Source: Scytonema sp. UIC 10036
GTDB taxonomy: Bacteria > Cyanobacteriota > Cyanobacteriia > Cyanobacteriales > Nostocaceae
Direction: 5' to 3'
NCBI RefSeq assembly: GCF_009725235.1
Contig: NZ_WJFC01000043.1
Location: forward strand, 12,849 to 76,848
Length of the DNA: 64,000 bases
Part shown: positions 28,364-37,288 of the stretch, one piece after another
How the letters are laid out: each line of letters starts with the position of its first letter
How positions within the stretch are numbered: the stretch's first letter is position 1
The notes under the pieces: generated by a model
What the model was told of the DNA's origin: nothing
Seen by the model: only the letters and a program-made list of their open reading frames with translations
Database searches by the model: none
Translations under genes and position numbers: made by a program

Positions 28364-30043
28364 ATGACTTTTGCACTCCCCAGTTTTTTTACTAATCAAA
28401 TGATTGGGCAAAGGACAATTCGACCCCATAGCGCTGCAGCCCTCTGTGGCATCACCTTTATCCAGGATACACTCATTGCTATTGATACTGCCAAAGGTCA
28501 TTTGCTCTCAATTGACCCCCGCTCCGATAATACAAAAATTCTCAATCCCCACCAAAATCGTGAATTTACGGGAGTTACAGGTTTAGCAGTATGGGATGAT
28601 ACTCTTTGGGTGACTCGGGACAATAGTGTGTATTTGTGTAAATTGTCATCGTTGGGATTGGAGCACTTTGTCACTTTGCCGTATACAGCTGATGGCATTG
28701 CTGTTTGGGAATCCACTATCTATGTCAGTTCTCAAAAGCAGGGGGATATATTGATTTTTGACCGCAATACGCGCAAACAAATTACTAAGTTTTACGCACC
28801 TGGGGTGGGAGTGGAAAATTTGGCAGTGGATGAAGAAACGCTTTGGGTTTGCGATCGCACCGAGCAAACTGTCTACTCCATCGATCGAGCAACTGGGAAA
28901 GTTCAATTTAGCGTACTGACGCCGTTTGATGAGCCTTCAGGTATAGCAATTTACAAAAATCCGGAAACAGGGGAGAAAAGGCTTTACGTCGCCTATGCTT
29001 CTGAGGAACCTTATGTCCGAGATAATCCAAATGCTGACCCAAGTCACGAGCTATCATATCGCGATCGGACTTTTATTCATCCTTTACATTACCATTACAA
29101 TCCAGAAAAACGCTATGCCCTCTCTAACGGCTATCTCCTAGAGATGTCTTATGTAGAGGAAATCGCGCCTTTAGATGAAGTCTACGTACCAGAGGTAGAA
29201 TGGCGCATTGCTTTGCCATCAGAAACCGAACGCCAAAAGGTGAAACACGTCGAACCTATTGGTTTACCTTTTACAGAAGAGATAGTGGATGGGCAAAGAG
29301 TTGCAGTTTTTAAATTTGATGCTCTCACTCCGGGCGAACGACACTTATTTGGCTGGAAGGCAATCTTAGAAGTACGCGGAATTAAGTATCGCCTCACCCC
29401 GTCAGATGTAGAAGATATTGCCGAACCAACGCCTGAATTACAAGAGCGTTATCTGGTAGACAATGACGATTTGGCAATGGATACCAATATTGTCCGTCGC
29501 TCCGCCCGTGAAGCCGTAGGTACGGAAACCAACTTGCTGCGAAAAATGTATAGCATTCGCAACTACGTTTATGATGAGTTGTCTTATGGTATTAAACCTC
29601 ATATAGATACACCAGATATTGTTTTAGAAAGGGGTGTAGGTTCCTGTGGTGAATACGTAGGTGTTTTGCTTGCCTTGTGCCGATTAAACGGTATTCTCTG
29701 CCGTACTGTAGGTCGGTATAAATGCCCAAGTTATGCTGAATACCAGCAAGTTCCCATGCAGCCTCAGTACAATCATGTTTGGCTGGAGTTCTACGTACCC
29801 GGTTTTGGTTGGTTACCAATGGAATCCAATCCTGATGATATGGGTTATGGCGGACCTTATCCCACCCGCTTTTTTATGGGTTTGGGCTGGTATCATGTTG
29901 AAATTGGCAAAGGTATTTCTTTTGAAACTTTGACGAGTAAAGGTGCAAAGCTGACAAAAGAAGATGTTTCTATTGGGGAGTTGGCTATCAATCACATTCG
30001 CTTTACAATTTTGGGAGAATTACCTCCTTTCAGTGAGCAGTAA
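28364..30043 (+). CDS. Beta-propeller plus transglutaminase-like domain protein
   Basis: 559 residues. The first 220 form repeated propeller-like blades with alternating DTLWVTRDNSVYLC, GIAVWESTIYVSSQ and NLAVDEETLWVCDRT elements. A middle beta domain follows. From about residue 380 there is a transglutaminase-like (papain-fold) domain with the triad Cys in GVGSCGEYVG, His in YNHVWLEF and an acidic ESNPDD segment. Members of this superfamily are often proteases or amidases acting on peptides. No signal peptide is visible, so it is probably cytoplasmic. It is divergent from the ATPase gene. I do not know a described function for this combination. Confidence 0.8.
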   Translation: MTFALPSFFTNQMIGQRTIRPHSAAALCGITFIQDTLIAIDTAKGHLLSIDPRSDNTKILNPHQNREFTGVTGLAVWDDTLWVTRDNSVYLCKLSSLGLEHFVTLPYTADGIAVWESTIYVSSQKQGDILIFDRNTRKQITKFYAPGVGVENLAVDEETLWVCDRTEQTVYSIDRATGKVQFSVLTPFDEPSGIAIYKNPETGEKRLYVAYASEEPYVRDNPNADPSHELSYRDRTFIHPLHYHYNPEKRYALSNGYLLEMSYVEEIAPLDEVYVPEVEWRIALPSETERQKVKHVEPIGLPFTEEIVDGQRVAVFKFDALTPGERHLFGWKAILEVRGIKYRLTPSDVEDIAEPTPELQERYLVDNDDLAMDTNIVRRSAREAVGTETNLLRKMYSIRNYVYDELSYGIKPHIDTPDIVLERGVGSCGEYVGVLLALCRLNGILCRTVGRYKCPSYAEYQQVPMQPQYNHVWLEFYVPGFGWLPMESNPDDMGYGGPYPTRFFMGLGWYHVEIGKGISFETLTSKGAKLTKEDVSIGELAINHIRFTILGELPPFSEQ

Positions 30044-30415
30044 CCAGTGACTAGTGACTCACGATCGCAGTTACTCGCATCACGTGATGGATTATGTGAG
30101 GACTGTCTGTTATCCTCGTAGGCAGCCTTGCAGCAATCGGTTGGCTTGACTTAATTTCGGTCCGCTTTGTTTTATTTGAAGAAGTTGGGCTAGCAATCAC
30201 TAGCAGCGATCGCTGTTTTCATCTTGATGCTGATATTTACGGTAGTCAAAACAATGCTATTTGTCATATTTTCTACTTTCACTGGCAGATGAAAATTATT
30301 TGTCCTAATGTAGTACGATAAACGCCTTGAAATTTCGAGAATTGGTTCGCCTTTTCCCCAGATTCCTGGATTGATTGCTAAAAGAAAAAGCACAAAAAAG
30401 TGAGGATAGTCCAAA
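30044..30415. other. Non-coding region upstream of the antitoxin-like gene
   Basis: About 370 bases. It starts with CAGTGA-type repeats just after the transglutaminase gene. The rest shows no credible reading frame on either strand. A TGAGGA ribosome-binding site at 30401-30406 belongs to the next gene. Confidence 0.5.
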
Positions 30416-30682
30416 ATGTCCCAAAAATTAAACGATTTAAAGAAACAAGTGGAAACACTAACACCTGATGAGCAGTTGCGTTTAATCTCATATTTGTTAC
30501 AAAAACTAAGTCTTTGTGAAATTACATCTAAACCACGCCATAATGTGATGGAATTTGCCGGAATCGCACCAAATCACTTAGGAGGGATGGATGCTCAGGA
30601 ATACATAACACGCATGAGACGTGGGGAGTTTCCAGAACTAGAAATTGAAGAGATAGAACCTAGGAAAAACAGTGAATATTGA
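30416..30682 (+). CDS. Small antitoxin-like protein without adjacent toxin
   Basis: 88 residues. The N-terminal half is a short amphipathic helical region (LKKQVETLTPDEQLRLISYL). It is followed by EFAGIAPNHLGGMDAQEYIT, a motif that recurs in small cyanobacterial antitoxins of VapB/DUF2281-like type paired with PIN toxins. Here no PIN gene follows; the next 230 bases have no frame beginning with a PIN-like LDTS motif. It is thus either an orphan antitoxin or a small regulator of other function. Start ATG 30416 has a TGAGGA site 10-15 bases upstream. Confidence 0.6.
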   Translation: MSQKLNDLKKQVETLTPDEQLRLISYLLQKLSLCEITSKPRHNVMEFAGIAPNHLGGMDAQEYITRMRRGEFPELEIEEIEPRKNSEY

Positions 30683-30918
30683 AGAGAGTAAAGCAATCTT
30701 CTTTGTCACAAAAAATTATCATCACGGTAGTAAAAGCGATCGCGTGCTGACTTGCCTACGCAGGTTATTTTAATAAATTCCACGTAGGTAGACTTTGTTT
30801 GTATAGTTGCGAATTTTATTCGTCGAGGGAGCTTCAGGAAAAGATACGTACAATTTCGCAGGCATATACGGGTTGAAGCTAAATAATATCAAAATTAGCT
30901 TGTTTAACCACTAAATAT

Positions 30919-31260
30919 ATGAGTAGAGCGTTTATCAAACTTACAGGATTGATTCTACTACTAGTTTGCATTTACTATCTCAGTCAAAATATTATATTTG
31001 CTAGTAGATACTATGGATATTTTTTTAAAAGCATCCCTGCGACTGGTTCAATGTTAGCACTGATTTCTGGTATTTTTACATTAATTTTCTTTCCCAAGCA
31101 TACCGATAATTTAGGATGGATTTTATTGGGAATAGCTATAGTGCTAGCTTTGTTAAGTGGAGGAGTAATATTCAAAACTACAAGTTTATGGAATTTTTTT
31201 GTTGCTTTCTCAGCTTTATCTGTAGGATATAAACTCCTTGATGAAGGGAGATTTCTTTAG
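30919..31260 (+). CDS. Hypothetical small membrane protein
   Basis: 113 residues with about four hydrophobic segments (LTGLILLLVCIYYL, GSMLALISGIFTLIFF, WILLGIAIVLALLSG, LWNFFVAFSALSVGYKLL), so it is an integral inner-membrane protein. No known family or functional motif is recognised. It stands alone after a 236-base spacer downstream of the antitoxin-like gene and before a dispersed palindromic element. Confidence 0.65.
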   Translation: MSRAFIKLTGLILLLVCIYYLSQNIIFASRYYGYFFKSIPATGSMLALISGIFTLIFFPKHTDNLGWILLGIAIVLALLSGGVIFKTTSLWNFFVAFSALSVGYKLLDEGRFL

Positions 31261-31330
31261 TAACCGCTAGATACCCGACTTTTTAAAGGCTACAGGTGGT
31301 CAATGGGGAATGACGCCCCTCATTCACTAC

Positions 31331-31485
31331 TCTCTTGTTCCGGTGGTTCTACCACAGAATGCATAACAAGAGGCTCTGCCGAGCTGTACTAGTTGCACAC
31401 TGGAGGCGGAGCCTCCAAAGACGGCATTCCCAGCCTGAGGCTGGGAACGAGGTGGGGGGTCAGAGCCTGAGGCTGGGAACGAGGT
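31331..31485. repeat. Dispersed palindromic element, copy B
   Basis: The left arm CTCTTGTTCCGGTGG is degenerate. The centre GAGGCGGAGCCTCC and right arm GCATTCCCAGCC-TGAGG-CTGGGAACGAGG are well kept, and the terminal AGCCTGAGGCTGGGAACGAG hairpin is duplicated (about 31435-31455 and 31463-31483). Confidence 0.8.
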
Positions 31486-31526
31486 GAGGGGTGAGGGGTT
31501 AGGGAATAACCCCTCACCACTCACCC

Positions 31527-32378
31527 CTAATCCCTAGTTTCCAAAGGTTTTACTGCAGAAAATTCACAAATTGAGTTAAACGGGCAAAACCGACAGTGAT
31601 AACCCGGAGTAGGTGGGAAAATATCGCTAAACTTACTGTGTTTTTCTTGATATTTTTGCAAATCTTTTTGGTGTTTTCTAGCGACTTCTGATAATTCACG
31701 TTCAATAACGTCTAACTCTCTCTTAGACACACTGATAATCTCAGAGGTTTTACAAAGTTCTAAATTGTAAAATGAGGCGATCGCTTCATACTGAGGATAA
31801 AGATAACGAGCTGCTACTAGATAGACTAGTGCCTGCCGACGGTCAAAGGCAGATTTTCCGGTTTTAAAGTCTACAATATGTAAAGTGCGATCGGACTCAA
31901 TAAATACGCAATCCATAGCAGCATACAAGCGGAAACAATAATGCTGCTGTTTCACAAAAATTGGTTTGGGAAAACCTTCATCACCACGCGTTAATAAAAT
32001 AATACGTTTGCCTGAAAGCAAAGGCGTACTGTGATATTTGTTCAAAATTTGCAGGACTCGTTGCTTAACTTCATCTGTAAAGTGACTTAATTTCAGCAGT
32101 TGAGCAACTTTTTGTACGCCATCTGTTTGCTTTAACAAATGTATCTGGTGATGAAATTCATAAACACCTTTCTGTGCAAGCAAGCCAATGCGTTGAGAAG
32201 CCGTTGCTTTTGCCATCAGAACTTTGACTTGAGGTTCGTGGTGCCGTGCTTTAATAAAACCGCGTCTCATTTGGCAATGGGAACGTTGCCCCACAGCTGG
32301 GGCAATTAAAGACCAAAGGTGATAGCTGGCAAAAGGCTGCTCTGAGATTAACATTGCTTTGGCTTGGGCTGTAAGCAA
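31527..32378 (-). CDS. PD-(D/E)XK-family nuclease with C-terminal cysteine cluster (Cas4/AddB-like)
   Basis: 283 residues. The nuclease core is at about 155-190: Asp in AAMDCVF, then the IVDFKTGK motif (D-x-K) and a following Gln in RRQALVYLVAARYLYPQ. The C-terminus has CRFCPFNSICEF, which with an upstream Cys could bind a 4Fe-4S cluster as in Cas4 and AddB. No cas or add genes are near, so it is probably a housekeeping cyanobacterial PDDEXK exonuclease of unknown role. The frame opens at TTG 32378; an ATG at 32354 (MLISEQPFASYH) is the more likely start. Confidence 0.8.
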   Translation of the reverse strand: MLTAQAKAMLISEQPFASYHLWSLIAPAVGQRSHCQMRRGFIKARHHEPQVKVLMAKATASQRIGLLAQKGVYEFHHQIHLLKQTDGVQKVAQLLKLSHFTDEVKQRVLQILNKYHSTPLLSGKRIILLTRGDEGFPKPIFVKQQHYCFRLYAAMDCVFIESDRTLHIVDFKTGKSAFDRRQALVYLVAARYLYPQYEAIASFYNLELCKTSEIISVSKRELDVIERELSEVARKHQKDLQKYQEKHSKFSDIFPPTPGYHCRFCPFNSICEFSAVKPLETRD

Positions 32379-32672
32379 AAATCTAACAAGGTCAAGCGAG
32401 ATAAAATCCCTCGCTAACCATGCGGATTCTGTGAGTTCAGAAATTACTGATACTATTGTGGCAAATTATTAGAGAGGTATCAGATGCTGTGTCAGGATCT
32501 AGTAACCTTTCTGACTCCATTTCTATGTTCTCTCCTAACCCAGAGTATGTGTAACTGACGTGCTTCTTGCCGAATCGAGAGCAGTGCATTAAAAGTTATT
32601 ACGATAAATAAAGACTTAGTTAAATGTAGTGAATGCCCACTGCTAACTTTACATTAATACACAAATAGCACT

Positions 32673-32948
32673 ATGAAAACTCTAGCAAATTTATTGACAT
32701 CAATTATTGTAGCTGCCTGGGTCATGAGTATAGCAATCCTTTCGGTACAAAACGCCGAACCTGTATCATTAAGATTTCTTAATTTTAGGTCTGTTCAAAT
32801 TCCAGTTGGTCTAGTTCTGGCTTTCTGCGCTGTTGTGGGAATAATCGGTACGGCACTACTGCAACCTTTATGGGGTCTTGCAGCTTCTAGGCAAAGGAAT
32901 TCTGACTCGGAAGATGATGCTGAATTTTTTGCTGATGAAGATTATTGA
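32673..32948 (+). CDS. LapA-like (DUF1049) membrane protein
   Basis: 91 residues with two membrane helices (about 5-23 and 43-65) separated by SVQNAEPVSLRFLNFRSVQIP. That pattern is typical of LapA/DUF1049 proteins, which help assemble the cell envelope in proteobacteria; the role in cyanobacteria is not established. The tail is acidic (SEDDAEFFADEDY) and cytoplasmic. The start ATG follows an A+T-rich leader. The gene converges on the pseudogene that ends three bases after its stop. Confidence 0.75.
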   Translation: MKTLANLLTSIIVAAWVMSIAILSVQNAEPVSLRFLNFRSVQIPVGLVLAFCAVVGIIGTALLQPLWGLAASRQRNSDSEDDAEFFADEDY

Positions 32949-32950
32949 AA

Positions 32951-33255
32951 TTATCCCCGCCAATCTTCTAGTTGTGTCATCAAAAAATAACGCACATGGT
33001 CAACAAATGTTTGCCCATCATTTCTATAGCTGTGTCCCAATCCACAGAACAACATAACAAGCTCCATCGGGAAAACGTTGCGCGCAAGCACGTGCATCTT
33101 GAACGCAAACGATGCGAGCTTTTGCCAAAAGACTGTAAGTTAGTATGACCAATTGTTCCCAGCAATCGATCTCCAATCGCCGTAAAAGTAAAAGCATAGC
33201 CAGCTTGTAAAACTCCCATACTGACTCCAAACAGTGCTAGCCGACTATCTGTCAA
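32951..33255 (-). pseudogene. Small conserved gene broken by two frameshifts
   Basis: Three consecutive frames read like one protein. Frame 1 gives SRLALFGVSMGVLQAGYAF and a stretch ending IGHTN (33255 to about 33140). Frame 2 gives YSLLAKARIVCVQDARACAQ and RFPDGACYVVLWI (to about 33030). Frame 3 gives GHSYRNDGQTFVDHVRYFL and ends MTQLEDWRG, stop at 32951. Continuous coding sense on both sides of each break argues for a real gene of about 100 residues that has decayed. I do not recognise the family. Confidence 0.6.
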
Positions 33256-33473
33256 ACCGTAAGACTGACGGAATTAAGTTTACTGAGTATAAACCATATA
33301 TTCTATAAACTTTCTTATTATAAGATTAAAAACACGATTTATCTTATATTTTTTAGATTTTTAAACAAACATTAATCTTTTCTTACGAGAAACTTTAAGT
33401 TCCTCGTGTCTAATGTACGTGTACGGGCTACGTAAGTGGTTACATACTTTACAAACTCACTCTCATATCAGTA

Positions 33474-34079
33474 GTGTATTCCGTTATGTTGACTAACCCC
33501 CAAATGATTTTGAAACGCTTGCAGGTTGTTACCAACACAGTTCTTGGTAAAGAAATGCCTCTAGAAACTCACGATCGCTATATCTTAGAGCAGAAAATAA
33601 TTCCTTATTTTCTTGAAAGAGAAGAGTTCGCAAAAATTTTATTTGTAGGATGCGCTCCCTATACAAAACATTATGAAAAATGGTTTAAAAACAAAGAATA
33701 CTGGACAATTGATATTAACCCAGTGAAGACAATATATGGAGCGAAAAACCACATTGTTAGTTCCATGAGTGAACTAAGCAACCATTTCACTGAAAACGAT
33801 TTGGATGTTATCTTCTGCAATGGTGTTTTTGGGTGGGGATTAAACGAGCGAGAAGAAGTAGAAAAAGCATTTGCAGGTTGCTATCAATCTTTACGAAAAG
33901 GTGGTGTTTTAATTATTGGTTGGAATGACGTTCCAGAGAGAAAACCGTTTCCACTAGAAACTTGTGAAAGCTTAAAGCAGTTTCAACCTTATTATTTTCC
34001 CCCGCTCTCTAATACATCTTACATCAACTTGACCGACGAATCAGACAAGCATACATATAATTTTTATGTTAAGGGTTAG
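33474..34079 (+). CDS. SAM-dependent methyltransferase-like protein
   Basis: 201 residues. A Rossmann-type core begins with ILFVGCAPYTKHYE (motif I position), followed by YWTIDINPVK (acidic end of strand 2), NDLDVIFCNGVFGWG (motif IV position) and LRKGGVLIIGWND (post-motif). The order matches class I methyltransferases, although the glycine loop GCAP is shorter than the usual GxGxG, so activity is not assured. The substrate is unknown. It stands alone between a non-coding A+T-rich leader and heptamer repeats. Start codon choice between 33474 and ATG 33486 is open. Confidence 0.7.
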   Translation: MYSVMLTNPQMILKRLQVVTNTVLGKEMPLETHDRYILEQKIIPYFLEREEFAKILFVGCAPYTKHYEKWFKNKEYWTIDINPVKTIYGAKNHIVSSMSELSNHFTENDLDVIFCNGVFGWGLNEREEVEKAFAGCYQSLRKGGVLIIGWNDVPERKPFPLETCESLKQFQPYYFPPLSNTSYINLTDESDKHTYNFYVKG

Positions 34080-34205
34080 TGGATAGTTGTTAGTTGTTAG
34101 TTGTTAGTTGTTAGTTGTTGGTTGTTAGTTGTTGGTTGTCCATAGTAACAACTATCCACTATCCACTATCCACTAACAACTATCCACTATCCACTATCCA
34201 CTATC
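34080..34205. repeat. STRR tract: TTGTTAG units then CTATCCA units
   Basis: The first half is a GTTAGTTGTTAG array; the second half is its partial inverse, ACTATCCACTATCCA. It fills the gap between convergent genes (the methyltransferase-like gene and polA). The inverted arrangement allows a long imperfect hairpin, so it may also help end transcription. Confidence 0.85.
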
Positions 34206-34209
34206 CAAC

Positions 34210-37200
34210 TTACTTCGTCTCCATCCAATTTTCACCTGCACGTACATCTACAAGCAATGGCACAGTCAAAGATACTGCACTTTCCATTGTAGATTTAATA
34301 TGGGGTTGCAGTTCTTCCCATTCATCTGGTGGAACTTCAAATACAAGTTCATCATGAACTTGTAGCAACAAGCGTGCTTTGTAATTCTGCAAAATTTCGT
34401 GCAGTTTTACCATTGCAACTTTAATAAGATCGGCGCTAGAACCTTGAATTGGTGCGTTGGCTGCAGCACGTAGCAATCCTGCATCATATGCACCTAGATT
34501 TTTAAATTTGCTGAGCTCGATATCTACAGGATTGCTACCTTTAAGATTACGCAGACTATGACTGGTAAAGTCAAAGTATCTCCGCCGCCCAAAGATAGTT
34601 TCTACATACCCTTGGGTGACAGCTTGCTTTTTCACAAACTCTAGATATTCAAAGATTTTAGGATAGCGGTTGTTAAATCGTTTGATAAATTCGTTAGCAT
34701 CAGTTTTCTCTACTCCAGTGGAACGGGAAAATCTCTGAGAACCCATTCCATAAATTACACCAAAGTTGATAGTTTTAGCCAACCTTCGCTCATCTGGTGT
34801 CACATTTTCTTTTTCAAAAATTAGCTTTGCTGTAACTTTGTGGATATCCTCATTATTCTGGTAAGCTTCAACTAATATGGGTTCTTGACTCAAATGGGCT
34901 AATATTCGCAACTCAATCTGTGAATAATCAGCAGCTACCATTAAGTAACCAGATTCCGGTATGAAGGCTTTGCGAATCTGACGGCTAAAAGCGGTACGAA
35001 TTGGTATATTCTGTAAATTTGGATTGGAAGAAGACAACCGTCCCGTAGATGTTGCTGTCTGGTTGAAGCTAGTGTGTACTCGTTTAGTATCCGAACGAAC
35101 GAGTTCTGGTAATGCATCTACGTAAGTAGATTTCAATTTAGATAAGGTACGATACTCAACAATGGCATCAACTATTCCAGTTGTATCAACTTCTCGCAAT
35201 TTTTCTAGTGTTGCTGCATCAGTCGAATAACCTGTTTGGATTTTACGGGAATGTTTGGTGCTTAACTTCAATTTGTCAAATAGTATTTGACTCAATTGTT
35301 TTGGAGAACCTAAATTAAATTTCTCTCCTGCAAATTCGTAAGCCTGTTGTTCAAACTTGGCTAAATCTGTTTCTAATATATGAGATAGTTCTTGCAAATA
35401 AGCAGTATCTATACGAATTCCCTGATACTCCATCTCTGCTAAAACTGGTTCTAGGGGTTGTTCTATTTCTAATAATAATTTTTGTAAAGACTTGCTCCTT
35501 CTCGCCTCTACATGGCTATTTTTTTCATCAATTTTTTCTAGTTCCTCACGCAATTTTGGTACTAATTGAAATGTGGTGTAAACATCCATACCGCAGTAAT
35601 CTGCTACGGAAGGGATATCTAAATCCGCGATAGTTTTTCCCTTGGGAACTAGTTCGGAGTAACTTGTTGCTATTAAACCTAAATAACGTTGAGCTAAGCT
35701 ACTAAGATTGTGGTTTCCGTCTGGGTTTAAAACATAACTTGCTAACATGGGGTCAAAGACAACTCCTGCAAGTTTTATTCCTTGACAGCGCAAGACTAAA
35801 CGGTCAAACTTAGCATTTTGCAAAGTTTTAGGGTAATTTGCACTTTCAAGAATTGGGCGGAGTGCTTCTAAAGCAATTTCTCGATCTAAATTTTCTCCAG
35901 TTTTATGACCGAGGGGAATGTAGGCGACTTCATCTGGTTCGGTTCCCCAACAACAACCAATTCCTACTAAAAATGCATCTCTTGGTTCTAAATCGCTGGT
36001 TTCTGTATCCCATGCAACAGGATATTTTGCATCGGTAAAGTTTTGCAGCAGATTGACTAATTCTGTCAGTTTTGCTGGAGTATCTACAATTCTGGGCTGA
36101 ATTAGAGAATTTGTCGGATTTTGTTGAAATGCTTCTGTATCTTCAGGACTAAAAAACCACACATCATCTCCTTCGTAGGTGGGGAGTGGTAGAGACGCAT
36201 CATACTCGATCTCTACAGGAGTAGGGAGTGGCGAAGTTGTTTCTTCTGGTTCCTCTGTGGCTTCTGGTGCTTCTTCAACTGTTCCGCCAAACTTTTGTTG
36301 GAGTTCGTTAACTTTGCCTAAAAAAGTTTTAAATTCTAGCTTTTCTAAAATTGGGATGATATTTTTGGTATCAAATCCTTTGAGAATGCATTCCTCTAAA
36401 TTAATTTCTAAGGGAACGTTTAGAACAATTGCTGCTAAATAGTGGGATTTTTCTGCATCTTCTTTACCTGCTTCTAGTTTTTTCTGAGTTGCACCTTTGA
36501 TTTGTCCTAATGAAGCATAAATTTTTTCAAGAGAACCATATTCCTTGAGCAATTGAACTGCTGTTTTTTCCCCAATTCCTCTGACTCCAGGAATATTGTC
36601 TGATTTATCACCGCAAAGGGCTTTGTAATCCACAACTTGGGATGGTTCAATTCCCAATTTCTCTTTGACTTGTTCTACACCAAACTCGCTAATACCAGCG
36701 TTGGTGTTGCGTTTGAGCGCATCTGGGCTAAAATACAAAACGCTAATGTCTTTGTTGGGGTCAATAAGTTGATATAAATCGCGATCGCCTGTCAAAATTT
36801 TGACTTTATACCCCGATGCTGCTGCCTTTTGTGCTAAAGTTCCCAACACGTCATCTGCTTCATAACCAGGGGCGGTGACTATTTTGAGATTCAACGCATC
36901 CAGTAATTCTTGCAGGTTTTTCAGGTCAGGAATAAAGTCTTCTGGCGTCCCCGGACGATCTGCTTTATATGTGTCGTCAGCTTCATGACGAAAAGTTGGC
37001 AACCCCAAGTCAAAGGCTATTGCCATTGCTTGGGGTTGTTCCGTTGCCATAACCTCTAACAGAGATTTCAGAAAGCCGAAACACACACTCGTGGGTATCC
37101 CTGTCTTCGTCCTCAATCCGCCACCGTCTTTTCCTTTGGCAAAGGCGTAGTAGGAACGAAAGGCTAGGGAATGCCCATCTACAAGAATGAATGTGGGGTG

Positions 37201-37212
37201 TGTTTTCATCAA
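34210..37212 (-). CDS. polA: DNA polymerase I
   Basis: 1000 residues with all three PolA domains. The 5'-3' exonuclease starts at FILVDGHSLAFRSYYAF and contains GDRDLYQL and GDKSDNIPGVRGIGEKTA. The 3'-5' exonuclease has the DxE motif in AWDTETSDL at about residue 400, and also FDRLVL, so proofreading appears kept. The family A polymerase domain has SSSNPNLQNIPIR, motif A DYSQIELRILAHLS, motif B RRLAKTINFGVIYGMG and motif C LQVHDELVFEVP. It repairs DNA and processes Okazaki fragments. An acidic, Pro-rich linker (about 315-345) is longer than in E. coli PolA. Start ATG 37212 or 37209. Confidence 0.96.
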   Translation of the reverse strand: MMKTHPTFILVDGHSLAFRSYYAFAKGKDGGGLRTKTGIPTSVCFGFLKSLLEVMATEQPQAMAIAFDLGLPTFRHEADDTYKADRPGTPEDFIPDLKNLQELLDALNLKIVTAPGYEADDVLGTLAQKAAASGYKVKILTGDRDLYQLIDPNKDISVLYFSPDALKRNTNAGISEFGVEQVKEKLGIEPSQVVDYKALCGDKSDNIPGVRGIGEKTAVQLLKEYGSLEKIYASLGQIKGATQKKLEAGKEDAEKSHYLAAIVLNVPLEINLEECILKGFDTKNIIPILEKLEFKTFLGKVNELQQKFGGTVEEAPEATEEPEETTSPLPTPVEIEYDASLPLPTYEGDDVWFFSPEDTEAFQQNPTNSLIQPRIVDTPAKLTELVNLLQNFTDAKYPVAWDTETSDLEPRDAFLVGIGCCWGTEPDEVAYIPLGHKTGENLDREIALEALRPILESANYPKTLQNAKFDRLVLRCQGIKLAGVVFDPMLASYVLNPDGNHNLSSLAQRYLGLIATSYSELVPKGKTIADLDIPSVADYCGMDVYTTFQLVPKLREELEKIDEKNSHVEARRSKSLQKLLLEIEQPLEPVLAEMEYQGIRIDTAYLQELSHILETDLAKFEQQAYEFAGEKFNLGSPKQLSQILFDKLKLSTKHSRKIQTGYSTDAATLEKLREVDTTGIVDAIVEYRTLSKLKSTYVDALPELVRSDTKRVHTSFNQTATSTGRLSSSNPNLQNIPIRTAFSRQIRKAFIPESGYLMVAADYSQIELRILAHLSQEPILVEAYQNNEDIHKVTAKLIFEKENVTPDERRLAKTINFGVIYGMGSQRFSRSTGVEKTDANEFIKRFNNRYPKIFEYLEFVKKQAVTQGYVETIFGRRRYFDFTSHSLRNLKGSNPVDIELSKFKNLGAYDAGLLRAAANAPIQGSSADLIKVAMVKLHEILQNYKARLLLQVHDELVFEVPPDEWEELQPHIKSTMESAVSLTVPLLVDVRAGENWMETK

Positions 37213-37288
37213 AGGTTTGGAAGCGAACTGATGTTTGAGTGATACATCTATTCTAACCAGTTGCTTCTACAAGGAACGTCATTGGTCA

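Noticed and set aside
30190..30414. 74-codon minus-strand frame
   Set aside because: No motif, no ribosome-binding site, and it overlaps the region upstream of the antitoxin-like gene.
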